The notes beneath the pieces were generated by a model. The model did no database searches. It saw only the letters and a list, made by a program, of their open reading frames with translations, and had not been told where the DNA came from. Made by a program: the position numbers and the translations under genes. Below, in pieces: positions 15,939-23,073 of a DNA stretch of 28,543 nt. How positions within the stretch are numbered: the stretch's first letter is position 1; each line of letters starts with the position of its first letter. The stretch comes from CAYXRK01 sp964467615 (GTDB lineage: Bacteria > Hydrogenedentota > Hydrogenedentia > Hydrogenedentales > GCA-2746185), in the NCBI GenBank assembly GCA_964467615.1, contig CAYXRK010000043.1:1-28543 (forward strand), read 5' to 3'.

Positions 15939-16619
15939 ATGAAGATAACCAAAAACTTTGGCGAGTTGGCGCGAGGCGACCCCAAGCCGGGAACAGAGAC
16001 GGACGCTGCGAGCACGAAAACCCCGTTCCTCGATTCCTCGCTGCTCGGCATCACGCTTGGGAATGTGCTGTCTATCGTCCTCGCGGCGGTTTTCGATTGG
16101 GACCTCCTCGAGGTGCTATGGATCTATTGGGGGCAGAGCGTCGTCATCGGCCTCAGCAATTTCGTCCGCATCCTTGGCCTGCGGGAATTCTCGACGGCGG
16201 GCTTCAGCATGTACGGCCGGCCCGCTCCCGAATCGCGGAAAACCAAGCGGCACAGCGCCGGCTCCTTCCTCGTCCACTACGGTTTTTTCCATTTCATATA
16301 CGCGTTCTTTCTGACCTCGGCGAAGCCGCTGAAACTATTTGCTCCCGACGACCTCATTTACATGCTCGTAGCCCTCGGCGGCTTCGCGCTTAGCCACGGT
16401 TACTCCCTCCTTCACAACAAGGCCGACGACTTCCGCCACAGGAAGCCCGACCTCGGCACGTTGGTCTTCTACCCGTACCTCCGCATCCTGCCCATGCATC
16501 TGGTCATGGGCGGCGGCCTCATCGCGGGCGCCTCCGCCATATCCATCTTCATGATCATGAAGACCTTCACCGACGTCGGCATGCACATGGCCGAGCACGC
16601 GCTTTTTCGCAGGGCATGA
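15939..16619 (+). CDS. DUF6498-like integral membrane protein
   Basis: A 226-residue protein with about five or six hydrophobic segments. The signature L-L-E-V-L-W-I-Y-W-G-Q-S-V-V-I-G-L-S-N-F, with an aromatic/Gln motif inside a helix, is what I associate with the DUF6498 family, whose function is unknown. The ATG at 15939 has GAGAGG nine bases upstream (15924-15929); the earlier in-frame TTG at 15837 has no ribosome site and adds unconvincing sequence. The charged loop R-P-A-P-E-S-R-K-T-K-R separates two hydrophobic halves. It stands alone between the GH42-like gene and ffh. Family assignment is from memory of the motif. Confidence 0.75.
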   Translation: MKITKNFGELARGDPKPGTETDAASTKTPFLDSSLLGITLGNVLSIVLAAVFDWDLLEVLWIYWGQSVVIGLSNFVRILGLREFSTAGFSMYGRPAPESRKTKRHSAGSFLVHYGFFHFIYAFFLTSAKPLKLFAPDDLIYMLVALGGFALSHGYSLLHNKADDFRHRKPDLGTLVFYPYLRILPMHLVMGGGLIAGASAISIFMIMKTFTDVGMHMAEHALFRRA

Positions 16620-16658
16620 CCGTCTTTCGATCCTCGAGTCACCGAATTCGCACTACGC

Positions 16659-16688
16659 TTGAATAGATTTGCCGTAATTTGTTAGAAT
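16659..16688 (+). promoter_or_regulatory. Promoter of the ffh-rpsP-khpA-rimM-trmD-rplS operon
   Basis: TTGAAT (16659-16664) and TAGAAT (16683-16688) are separated by 18 bp, both close to the sigma-70 consensus. The transcript would start near 16695 and carry a leader of about 110 nt to the GTG at 16804, with a small hairpin GGCGGA (16704-16709) / TCCGCC (16716-16721). Confidence 0.5.
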
Positions 16689-16803
16689 TTCCGTTAGCCT
16701 GGGGGCGGACTGTGTTCCGCCGTGGGTGATTCCGAGTGCGTGGGACGATCTGGAATTCGAGGTCCCCGCTGACTTTTCGCTGGATGATGCTGGGCCGAGC
16801 ACT

Positions 16804-18150
16804 GTGTTTGAGTCGCTGAATAAGAAGCTGGAGCTAGCCTTCAAGAACCTTCGCGGGCAGGGGCGCCTGACCGAGAAGAACATGAAGGAGGGCCTGCAGC
16901 AGATTCGCGTCGCGCTCCTCGAGGCGGACGTCAATTACAAAGTCGTCAAGCAGTTTATCGCGGACGTGCAGGAGACGGCTGAGGGCCTGCACGTCATCGA
17001 GAGCATCAACCCGACGCAGCAGATCGTCAAGATCGTCCACGACAAGCTCGTCGAGTTGATGGGGACGAACAACGAACCGCTGCGTATCGCGGAAAAAGCG
17101 CCGACGATTATCATGATGGTGGGGTTGCAGGGGCAGGGCAAGACGACGTCGTGCGGCAAAATCGCGTTGCATTTGAAGAAGAAGGGGCACAAGCCGCTGG
17201 TCGTGGGCGCGGACGTATATCGACCCGCGGCGATCAAGCAGTTGGAGGTGGTCGCGCAGCAGGCGGGAGTGGAGTCGTTCAGCCTGGGCGAGAAGGCGGA
17301 CCCGGTGGACACGTGCGTCATGGCGCGGGGCGAGGCGCAGATGCGCGGCTGCGACGTGATCATTCTGGACACGGCGGGGCGTCTGCACGTTGATGAATCG
17401 ATGATGAACGAGGTGCGGCGGATCCAAGCGACCGTGAAGCCGCACGAGATTCTTTTTGTAGCGAACGCGATGACCGGACAGGACGCGGTCAATTCGGCGA
17501 AGCAGTTTCACGACGCGCTGGCGCTGACGGGCGTGGTGTTGACGCAGATGGACGGCGACGCGCGGGGCGGCGCGGCGATCAGCTTGATCAAGGTGACGGG
17601 GTGTCCGATCAAGTTTGTGGGGACAGGCGAGAAACTCGACGCGCTGGATGCGTTTCACCCGCGGCGGATGGCGAACCAAATCCTGGGCATGGGCGACGTG
17701 GTTTCGCTCGTCGAGAAGGCGCAGGAAGTCATCGACCGGGAGAAGGCGCTCAAGTTTCAGGAGAAGGCGAAGAAGGCCTCGTGGGACTTTGAGGACTTTC
17801 TCGAGCAGATGCAGCAAGTGAAGAAGATGGGGTCGTTCAGCGATCTGATGAAGAAAATCCCCGGCCTATCGCAGCTTGCGGGCGGCGGGGCCGAGGTGGA
17901 CGAGGACGAGTTGAAGTACGTCGAGGCGATCATCAATTCGATGTCGCGCGAGGAACGCCGCAAGCCGAAATTAATCAAGGCGAGCCGCAAACGGCGGATC
18001 GCGGACGGCAGCGGTACGACGCTGCAGGACGTGAACCGGTTGTTGAAGGACTTCGAGAACTCGAAGAAGTTGATGCAGCACATGTTGAAGGGCGGAAAGG
18101 GCAAGCGGCAAATGCGCGGCATGCCGATGATGCCTGGGATGGGGCGTTAG
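16804..18150 (+). CDS. ffh: Signal recognition particle protein Ffh (SRP54 GTPase)
   Basis: A 448-residue GTPase that binds 4.5S RNA and signal sequences of nascent membrane proteins and docks with FtsY. The N domain opens M-F-E-S-L-N-K-K-L. The G domain has the P-loop G-L-Q-G-Q-G-K-T-T at 107-115, D-T-A-G-R-L-H (G3) and T-Q-M-D-G-D-A-R-G-G. The C-terminal M domain holds the RNA-binding stretch I-N-S-M-S-R-E-E-R-R-K-P and a Met-rich tail (M-R-G-M-P-M-M-P-G-M). The GTG at 16804 gives the canonical start and length; the frame is open to a GTG at 16726, which would add 26 acidic residues unknown in the family. The ribosome site is weak. First gene of the operon, 55 bp before rpsP. Nothing looks degenerate. 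Confidence 0.95.
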   Translation: MFESLNKKLELAFKNLRGQGRLTEKNMKEGLQQIRVALLEADVNYKVVKQFIADVQETAEGLHVIESINPTQQIVKIVHDKLVELMGTNNEPLRIAEKAPTIIMMVGLQGQGKTTSCGKIALHLKKKGHKPLVVGADVYRPAAIKQLEVVAQQAGVESFSLGEKADPVDTCVMARGEAQMRGCDVIILDTAGRLHVDESMMNEVRRIQATVKPHEILFVANAMTGQDAVNSAKQFHDALALTGVVLTQMDGDARGGAAISLIKVTGCPIKFVGTGEKLDALDAFHPRRMANQILGMGDVVSLVEKAQEVIDREKALKFQEKAKKASWDFEDFLEQMQQVKKMGSFSDLMKKIPGLSQLAGGGAEVDEDELKYVEAIINSMSREERRKPKLIKASRKRRIADGSGTTLQDVNRLLKDFENSKKLMQHMLKGGKGKRQMRGMPMMPGMGR

Positions 18151-18205
18151 CCGCACTGGCGAAGCGCCGCAAAAAACCGAAGCAACGAGCAGGAAGAACT
18201 GGAAC

Positions 18206-18490
18206 ATGGCAACTGTAATTCGATTGAAACGTGGCGGCCGTTCGCACGCTCCGTACTACCGCGTCGTGGTGATGGATTCGCGTAAGAAAGACACGGGCCG
18301 GGTGATCGAGGAAGTCGGCGTGTATCAGCCGTGCGCGCGTCCGGTGCCGATTGTGGAAGTGAAAGAGGACCGGGTGCTTGCGTGGTTGAAAGAAGGCGCG
18401 ACGCCGTCTGAGACCGTGAGGAACATTTTGAAGAAGAAGGGCCTGATCGCGAAGTTTACGGCGCCGAAGACGGCGGCCGCGGCGAGCTAA
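18206..18490 (+). CDS. rpsP: 30S ribosomal protein S16 (bS16)
   Basis: A 94-residue ribosomal protein needed for 30S assembly. The start M-A-T-V-I-R-L-K-R-G-G and the following P-Y-Y-R-V-V-V-M-D-S-R and I-E-E-V-G-V-Y-Q-P stretches are diagnostic for S16. The C-terminus is extended by an Ala-rich tail. AGGAAG lies about 10 bases before the ATG. Its place between ffh and khpA/rimM/trmD/rplS is the common bacterial order. Confidence 0.97.
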   Translation: MATVIRLKRGGRSHAPYYRVVVMDSRKKDTGRVIEEVGVYQPCARPVPIVEVKEDRVLAWLKEGATPSETVRNILKKKGLIAKFTAPKTAAAAS

Positions 18491-18546
18491 GGACTTCGGT
18501 CGAAGCTCGGTGAAGGCTACCAGGCGAATGCGCGATTTGAATTGAT

Positions 18547-18582
18547 CGATGACGATGACGAATGACGAGCACGATGACGAAT
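18547..18582. repeat. Intergenic GATGACGATGACG simple repeat inside the operon
   Basis: GAC/GAT triplet-rich run (GATGACGATGACG, then GACGAGCACGATGACGAAT) in the 165-bp gap between rpsP and khpA. It shares its core with the runs near 3339 and 6272, all intergenic. Its right end provides the left arm of the hairpin at 18574-18595. Confidence 0.55.
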
Positions 18583-18598
18583 ATAGACTCGTCATTTT
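18574..18598 (+). terminator. Terminator-like hairpin between rpsP and khpA (attenuator candidate)
   Basis: Arms ATGACGA (18574-18580) and TCGTCAT (18589-18595) with an 8-nt loop are followed by TTT, giving four T with the arm end. The stem is modest in GC, so termination would be partial at best. In mid-operon it might lower expression of the distal genes relative to rpsP. Confidence 0.35.
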
Positions 18599-18655
18599 GG
18601 GCATCTATTTGGCGCTTGACCAACAAGCGGCGTGGGAAGTCGGGCGTCGCAATGG

Positions 18656-18895
18656 ATGGATACTGTGAAAGAACTTATTGAGCTTGTTTCGAAGAAGCTT
18701 GTCGAACATCCCGATGACGTGCAGGTCCGCGTGATCGAGGGCGAATACGGCGAGACGTACGAACTGCGGGTCAATCAGGAAGACATGGGCCGCATCATCG
18801 GGCGCAATGGGCGCGTGGCGAAGGCGCTGCGCACGTTGGTCGGCTCCTCGGCGGCCAAGAAGGACATTCAGGTTTCCTTGGAAATCATGGAGTAA
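18656..18895 (+). CDS. khpA: KH-domain RNA-binding protein KhpA
   Basis: A 79-residue protein consisting of one KH domain with the G-x-x-G loop I-I-G-R-N-G-R-V-A-K-A-L-R-T-L. KhpA pairs with KhpB/Jag in several bacteria and binds many RNAs, affecting cell size and division. The order rpsP-khpA-rimM is widespread. The ATG at 18656 is chosen; a GTG at 18665 gives 76 residues, also within the family range, and ribosome-site strength does not separate them. It ends nine bases before rimM. Confidence 0.92.
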   Translation: MDTVKELIELVSKKLVEHPDDVQVRVIEGEYGETYELRVNQEDMGRIIGRNGRVAKALRTLVGSSAAKKDIQVSLEIME

Positions 18896-18904
18896 CGGTC
18901 ACCG

Positions 18905-19441
18905 ATGGCGGACCGACGGGTGCGCGCAGGCCGAGTCGTCAGCGTGGACCCCGCTCGCCGCGAGGCGCGCGTCACCGTACCCGAAGGACGCGCGAAGACA
19001 TTTGAAGATATCGACTGGCTCGACGCTGAGTTTGTCGGCGGCGAAAAGCTGCGGTACCGCATTGCGTCGTGCCGCGTGCGCGGAGAGGTAGCTATTCTCC
19101 AATTCGTTCCCGGAGTGACGCGCGACAACGTGCGGCGGCTGCCGAACGCCGTGCTGTACATCGAAGCTGCGGAACAAGAGCGCAGCGATGATGATTTACG
19201 CGGCGGAGACCTTATAGGCTTTCGCGTCGTCGACGAGTCGGGCTCGTTGTATGGCGAAGTCGCCGGGTGGCTCGAGTCCGGGGCGCATGACGTGATCGAG
19301 ATCGCGCGGTCGGACGGGCAAAGCTTGCTGGTTCCGCTGATTGACGAGACGGTGGCTGACATCGACGTGGACGCACGGCGGATCATCGTGCGCGACCTGA
19401 CGCCCTTTGCGGTCCACGGCGGCGAAACGCGCCGCGCGTAA
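18905..19441 (+). CDS. rimM: Ribosome maturation factor RimM
   Basis: A 178-residue 30S assembly factor that binds S19 and helps mature the 16S rRNA 3' region. The N-terminal RimM barrel has V-R-A-G-R-V-V-S-V and later V-P-G-V-T-R-D-N-V-R-R-L. The C-terminal PRC barrel has L-I-G-F-R-V-V-D-E-S-G and ends L-L-V-P-L-I-D-E-T-V-A-D-I-D. Length and place between khpA and trmD (20-bp gap) are canonical. The N-terminal barrel is more divergent than the PRC half. Confidence 0.92.
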   Translation: MADRRVRAGRVVSVDPARREARVTVPEGRAKTFEDIDWLDAEFVGGEKLRYRIASCRVRGEVAILQFVPGVTRDNVRRLPNAVLYIEAAEQERSDDDLRGGDLIGFRVVDESGSLYGEVAGWLESGAHDVIEIARSDGQSLLVPLIDETVADIDVDARRIIVRDLTPFAVHGGETRRA

Positions 19442-19461
19442 CGCGAGGCGAGGACCGGGCG

Positions 19462-20217
19462 ATGCGCATCGACGTGCTGACGATTTTTCCGGAGATGTTT
19501 GAGGGCCCGCTTCGCGCTGGACTATTGGGAAAAGCGATCGAGGCCGGTACGGTCGAGGTAGCGGTCACGGACATTCGCGGCTTTACGAGTGACAAGCACC
19601 GGACGGTTGACGACGCCCCCTTTGGCGGCGGCGCGGGCATGGTGATGAAGTGCGAACCGTTGTTCGCGGCGGTGGAAGCGCTGAGACGCGAGGGGCCGCG
19701 CGGACGCGTGGTGCTGATGTCGCCGCGAGGACGAAGGCTTGACCAGGCGTTGGTGCGGGAGCTTGCGCGCGAGGAACGGTTGGTGCTGGTGTGCGGGCGG
19801 TACGAAGGCGTCGATGAGCGCGTCGCGCGGGAGTTGTGCGACGACGAGGTGAGCATTGGCGATTACGTGTTGAGCGGCGGCGAGTTGGCGGCGCTGGTGG
19901 TCATTGAGGCCGTGGGCCGGATGCTGCCGGGCGTCGTGGGAAAGTGGGAGTCAGTCGAGACGGATTCGTTTTATGACGGAATTCTGGGGCCGCCGCAATA
20001 CACGCGGCCCGCGGAATTTCGCGGCATGGACGTGCCGGAAGTTTTGCGCAACGGGAACCACGCGGAGATCGCGCGGTGGCGGCGCAAAGAGTCGCTGCGA
20101 GTCACGCACGAGCGCCGGCCCGAGTTGCTTGTGAATGTGAGTGTTGAAGACCAGAAACTTCTGGATGAAATAGAAAGGGACCGCGCCAACGCGCGCGGCC
20201 AGGGAGAAGAAAAGTGA
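19462..20217 (+). CDS. trmD: tRNA (guanine37-N1)-methyltransferase TrmD
   Basis: A 251-residue SAM-dependent enzyme forming m1G37 beside the anticodon, preventing +1 frameshifts. It has the trefoil-knot SPOUT fold. Visible motifs are I-F-P-E-M-F near the start and D-D-A-P-F-G-G-G-A-G-M-V near residue 50. Further along come C-G-R-Y-E-G-V-D-E-R and I-G-D-Y-V-L-S-G-G-E-L-A in the knot, then P-Q-Y-T-R-P and N-G-N-H in the C-terminal domain. The ATG at 19462 has GAGGA upstream. Its stop overlaps the rplS start by four bases (GTGA), indicating coupling. Confidence 0.97.
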   Translation: MRIDVLTIFPEMFEGPLRAGLLGKAIEAGTVEVAVTDIRGFTSDKHRTVDDAPFGGGAGMVMKCEPLFAAVEALRREGPRGRVVLMSPRGRRLDQALVRELAREERLVLVCGRYEGVDERVARELCDDEVSIGDYVLSGGELAALVVIEAVGRMLPGVVGKWESVETDSFYDGILGPPQYTRPAEFRGMDVPEVLRNGNHAEIARWRRKESLRVTHERRPELLVNVSVEDQKLLDEIERDRANARGQGEEK

Positions 20218-20684
20218 ATCTGCTTCAAGAAGTCGAACAGGCGCAGTGCAAGGCCACAAAGGACTTGCCGAAATTCAACGTGGGCGACACGGTGCGCGTG
20301 CATTTCCGGATCGTCGAAGGCGAGAAGGAGCGCATCCAGGTGTACGAAGGCGTCGTCATCGCGAAGAAAAACGGCACGACCGCCAACGCGCGGTTCACCG
20401 TGCGGCGCGTGGCGTTCGGCGAGGGCGTCGAGCGCGTGTTCCCGCTGCATTCGCCGCGCGTCGAGAAGGTCGAGGTCGTGCGCGAGGGGCGCGTCCGGCG
20501 AGCGAAGTTGTATTACCTTCGCGAGCGCGCGGGCAAGGCGGCGCGTGTGCGGGCCAAGGGACGCGGAGGCACCGCGTCGTTGGATGATGTGGCTTCGGCG
20601 GACCAACTTTCGGACGAGGTCGCGGCGGCGGTCGTGGCTGAGGCCGCGGTTGGGGCTGCCGAGGGGGAAGACGCGAAGTCGTGA
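20214..20684 (+). CDS. rplS: 50S ribosomal protein L19 (bL19)
   Basis: A 156-residue subunit-interface protein. F-N-V-G-D-T-V-R-V-H, E-R-I-Q-V-Y-E-G-V-V-I, F-T-V-R-R-V-A-F-G-E-G-V-E-R and K-L-Y-Y-L-R-E-R are diagnostic. The usual length is about 115 residues; here an extra Ala/Asp/Glu-rich tail of about 40 residues follows the R-A-K-G-R-G stretch. The GTG at 20214 overlaps the trmD stop and has GGGAGAAGAAAA just before it. Last gene of the operon. Confidence 0.97.
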   Translation: MNLLQEVEQAQCKATKDLPKFNVGDTVRVHFRIVEGEKERIQVYEGVVIAKKNGTTANARFTVRRVAFGEGVERVFPLHSPRVEKVEVVREGRVRRAKLYYLRERAGKAARVRAKGRGGTASLDDVASADQLSDEVAAAVVAEAAVGAAEGEDAKS

Positions 20685-20710
20685 GCGCGATAACGAGTAC
20701 GGTGAATTTC

Positions 20711-20735
20711 GGCGGGCCCCAGCGGCCCGCCTTTT
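20711..20735 (+). terminator. Strong intrinsic terminator of the rplS operon
   Basis: Perfect 8-bp stem GGCGGGCC (20711-20718) / GGCCCGCC (20724-20731), loop CCAGC, followed directly by TTTTGTTTG. It lies 26 bp after the rplS stop. Confidence 0.9.
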
Positions 20736-20750
20736 GTTTGTGTCTTTTGC

Positions 20751-20780
20751 CACCGATACACACAGATGGACACCGATGGA
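20751..20780. repeat. Short ACACCGATGG-type direct repeat in intergenic space
   Basis: CACCGAT (20751-20757) is followed by CACAGATGGA and CACCGATGGA (20761-20780), imperfect tandem copies of a 10-bp unit between the operon terminator and the glycosylase gene. Similar CACAGATGGACAC phrases are common in many bacterial intergenic regions. Confidence 0.4.
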
Positions 20781-20848
20781 TTTGCTTGCTCCTTTCGATG
20801 CTTGCCGCTCGCCTGTTATTCTGAGGAGCGTTACGATTATTTCTTCCT

Positions 20849-21628
20849 ATGACCAACCCTCTCTTCTCTGAGATCATCCGCGACACGGCGGAATTGGTGC
20901 GCAAGGCGGCGCATCCGAAGCGGAACACGATTCAGGTGTCGCCCGAATTGGCGGAGTTCTTGAATCGTGTTGGACAAGCTGCCGCGCCAATTACTCACGC
21001 TGTTTCCGACGACGATGGGCGGGTGGCGCGGCTTGCGGAGATCGCGCAGGAGGTAGCGGCGTGTACGAAGTGCGGGTTGTGCAAACAGCGGACACAAACC
21101 GTGTTTTCCGATGGGAATCCGTACGCGCGTGTGGTGTTTGTCGGGGAAGCGCCGGGGGCGGATGAGGACGCGCAGGGTGTCCCGTTCGTGGGGAAGGCGG
21201 GGCAACTTCTGACGAAAATTATCGAGGGCGGGATGAAGCTGCGCCGCGATCAAGACGTCTACATCTGCAACGTGATCAAATGCCGTCCACCGAACAACCG
21301 CGATCCGTTGCCAGAGGAGAAGGCGGCGTGCGAGCCGTATCTCGTGCGGCAATTGGAACTGATCCGCCCGAAAGTGATTTGCGCGTTGGGCGGACACGCG
21401 GCCACAACCCTGCTCAAGACCGATGAATCGACGGGACGGCTTCGCGGGCGTTGGCACTTTTACCACGGCATCCCGCTACGAGTAACCTACCACCCCGCGT
21501 ATTTGCTGCGTAGCCCCGGTGAAAAGAAAAAGACGTGGGAAGACATCCAGGAAGTGATGCGGGTGTTGGACGGGGAGTACACCCCGGAACCGCCGGCAGA
21601 TTCTCCCGCTTCCGCGCTCTTTGGGTGA
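20849..21628 (+). CDS. Family 4 uracil-DNA glycosylase (iron-sulfur)
   Basis: A 259-residue base-excision-repair enzyme that removes uracil from DNA. The 4Fe-4S cluster cysteines are visible: C72 and C75 in A-C-T-K-C-G-L-C, with C145 and C161 sixteen residues apart (I-K-C-R-P-P-N-N-R-D-P...A-A-C). The active-site motif is G-E-A-P-G at 99-103 (family 4 form), and H-P-A-Y-L-L at 215-220 is the second conserved motif. An N-terminal segment of about 60 residues precedes the cluster, longer than in Thermus enzymes. The ribosome site at the ATG is poor. It ends six bases before the histidine kinase, probably co-transcribed. Confidence 0.92.
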   Translation: MTNPLFSEIIRDTAELVRKAAHPKRNTIQVSPELAEFLNRVGQAAAPITHAVSDDDGRVARLAEIAQEVAACTKCGLCKQRTQTVFSDGNPYARVVFVGEAPGADEDAQGVPFVGKAGQLLTKIIEGGMKLRRDQDVYICNVIKCRPPNNRDPLPEEKAACEPYLVRQLELIRPKVICALGGHAATTLLKTDESTGRLRGRWHFYHGIPLRVTYHPAYLLRSPGEKKKTWEDIQEVMRVLDGEYTPEPPADSPASALFG

Positions 21629-21634
21629 ACGACA

Positions 21635-23017
21635 ATGAACGCGAGACGCATTGTGGGCATGATCCGGTGGCCGCGATCGCTCGTGGTGCGGGTTGTCGCG
21701 CTGTGCGCGGTGATGGTCGCGTGTCTATTCGGCACGGTGTACGTGCTCACGGTCCACTACTACGGCGACATCGTCCGCCATATGGAAGGCCGGGCCGCGT
21801 CCATCGCCGACGCGGTGGCGATTCGCCTCGATGCGATGGAACAACAATCGCCCGATCCGGAGGTGTTGTCGAGCGTCGACCTGAGCGATATCGTGCGCGG
21901 CAAGAAACTGGACTTGACGTTTCAGCCGGAGAAGGGGACTGCGCACATCTCGCCGCGCATGGAAGGCGGCGGCGGCGTGACGTTCGAGGCGACCCAATAC
22001 ATCGCTTTCGGAAACGGGTTCGTGGAGCTCAAGGTCGATTTGGATTTCGATCCGCAGACAGAGGCGGTGCGGGCGTTTCAGAACAGGTACCTGTTGGCGC
22101 TGAGCGGGGGTTTTTTGGCGGCGCTTGGACTGATGATGTATTTGATTGTGCGGACGTTGCGGCCGATCCGGTTGTTGTCGAAGTCGCTGGCGGAGATCAG
22201 TGCGGGTAAGCTCGAGAAGGTGTCGTCCCAGGGGACCACGAGCGAGGTGCGCGCGCTCGAGGACACGTTTAACCACATGGTCGAATCGCTGCGGGACAAG
22301 GAACGGATGGAGGCGAGCCTTCGGCAATCGCAGCGCGTATCGGCGTTGGGCACGCTCGCGGCGGGCGTGGCGCACGACGTGCGCAACCCGCTGAACGCGA
22401 TCAAGCTGTTGTCGAGCCACGCTATCGACACGCTGGGCAACGGTGAGGCGGACGGCGCGGCCGTGAAGCACCTCAAGACAATCCGGCAAGAAGTGGAACG
22501 CCTCGAGCACATCGTTTCGGGGTTCTTGTCGCTCGCGAAGGAGGACGATCTTCGGCGGAGACCGTGTGTGATCGACGAGGTGTTGGCGAAATGCGGGCGG
22601 CTCGTTGCCAAGGACGCGGAATCGCGGGGGGTGCGGCTGATCACGGATCTGCGATGCGGCGATATCGCGCTCGGACTGGACGAAAAGCAATGGATCCGCG
22701 CGGTGCTCAATGTGCTGATTAACGCGCTCGAGGCGTGCACCGATGGCGGACGGGTGCGCTTGTTCTCGCGTTCGACGGACACGACGTGCGAGATTGAGAT
22801 TCGAGACGACGGCCCCGGGTTATCGCCCGAGGCGATCGAACGCGTATTTGACCCGTACTACACGACGAAGCCTTCGGGTACGGGCTTGGGGCTTTCGATT
22901 ACGCGGGGGATTGTCGAGGAACACGGGGGCAAGATTGCGATTTCTAGCGAGCCGGGGGCGGGGTGTCAGGTGCTGATTACATTGCCGCGAAAGAGCGTTA
23001 TCGCCACTGCGTCTTGA
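21635..23017 (+). CDS. Membrane sensor histidine kinase (NtrB/HAMP type)
   Basis: A 460-residue sensor kinase. TM1 (about 17-40) and TM2 (about 152-173) enclose an extracytoplasmic sensor of about 110 residues. A HAMP domain follows TM2 (T-L-R-P-I-R-L-L). The H-box is A-G-V-A-H-D-V-R-N-P-L with phospho-acceptor H247. The ATPase domain has N363 (N box, L-I-N-A-L-E-A), D-D-G-P-G at 391-395 (G1) and G-T-G-L-G-L (G2) near 415. All catalytic residues look intact. No response regulator is adjacent, so the partner must be elsewhere. It lies six bases after the glycosylase gene and 56 bp before the selenoprotein gene, same strand. The signal sensed is unknown. Confidence 0.93.
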   Translation: MNARRIVGMIRWPRSLVVRVVALCAVMVACLFGTVYVLTVHYYGDIVRHMEGRAASIADAVAIRLDAMEQQSPDPEVLSSVDLSDIVRGKKLDLTFQPEKGTAHISPRMEGGGGVTFEATQYIAFGNGFVELKVDLDFDPQTEAVRAFQNRYLLALSGGFLAALGLMMYLIVRTLRPIRLLSKSLAEISAGKLEKVSSQGTTSEVRALEDTFNHMVESLRDKERMEASLRQSQRVSALGTLAAGVAHDVRNPLNAIKLLSSHAIDTLGNGEADGAAVKHLKTIRQEVERLEHIVSGFLSLAKEDDLRRRPCVIDEVLAKCGRLVAKDAESRGVRLITDLRCGDIALGLDEKQWIRAVLNVLINALEACTDGGRVRLFSRSTDTTCEIEIRDDGPGLSPEAIERVFDPYYTTKPSGTGLGLSITRGIVEEHGGKIAISSEPGAGCQVLITLPRKSVIATAS

Positions 23018-23073
23018 CGGTCCGTGACCGCGGAGCGTATCCTCACGACGCGTCTCTATGGAAGGGAGCATTC

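Noticed and set aside
16726..16803. N-terminal extension of Ffh from GTG 16726
   Set aside because: Adds 26 acidic residues not known in Ffh; the GTG at 16804 gives the canonical M-F-E-S-L start and length.
16834..17817. Minus-strand reading frame opposite ffh
   Set aside because: Leu/Arg/His-rich shadow of a universally conserved gene.
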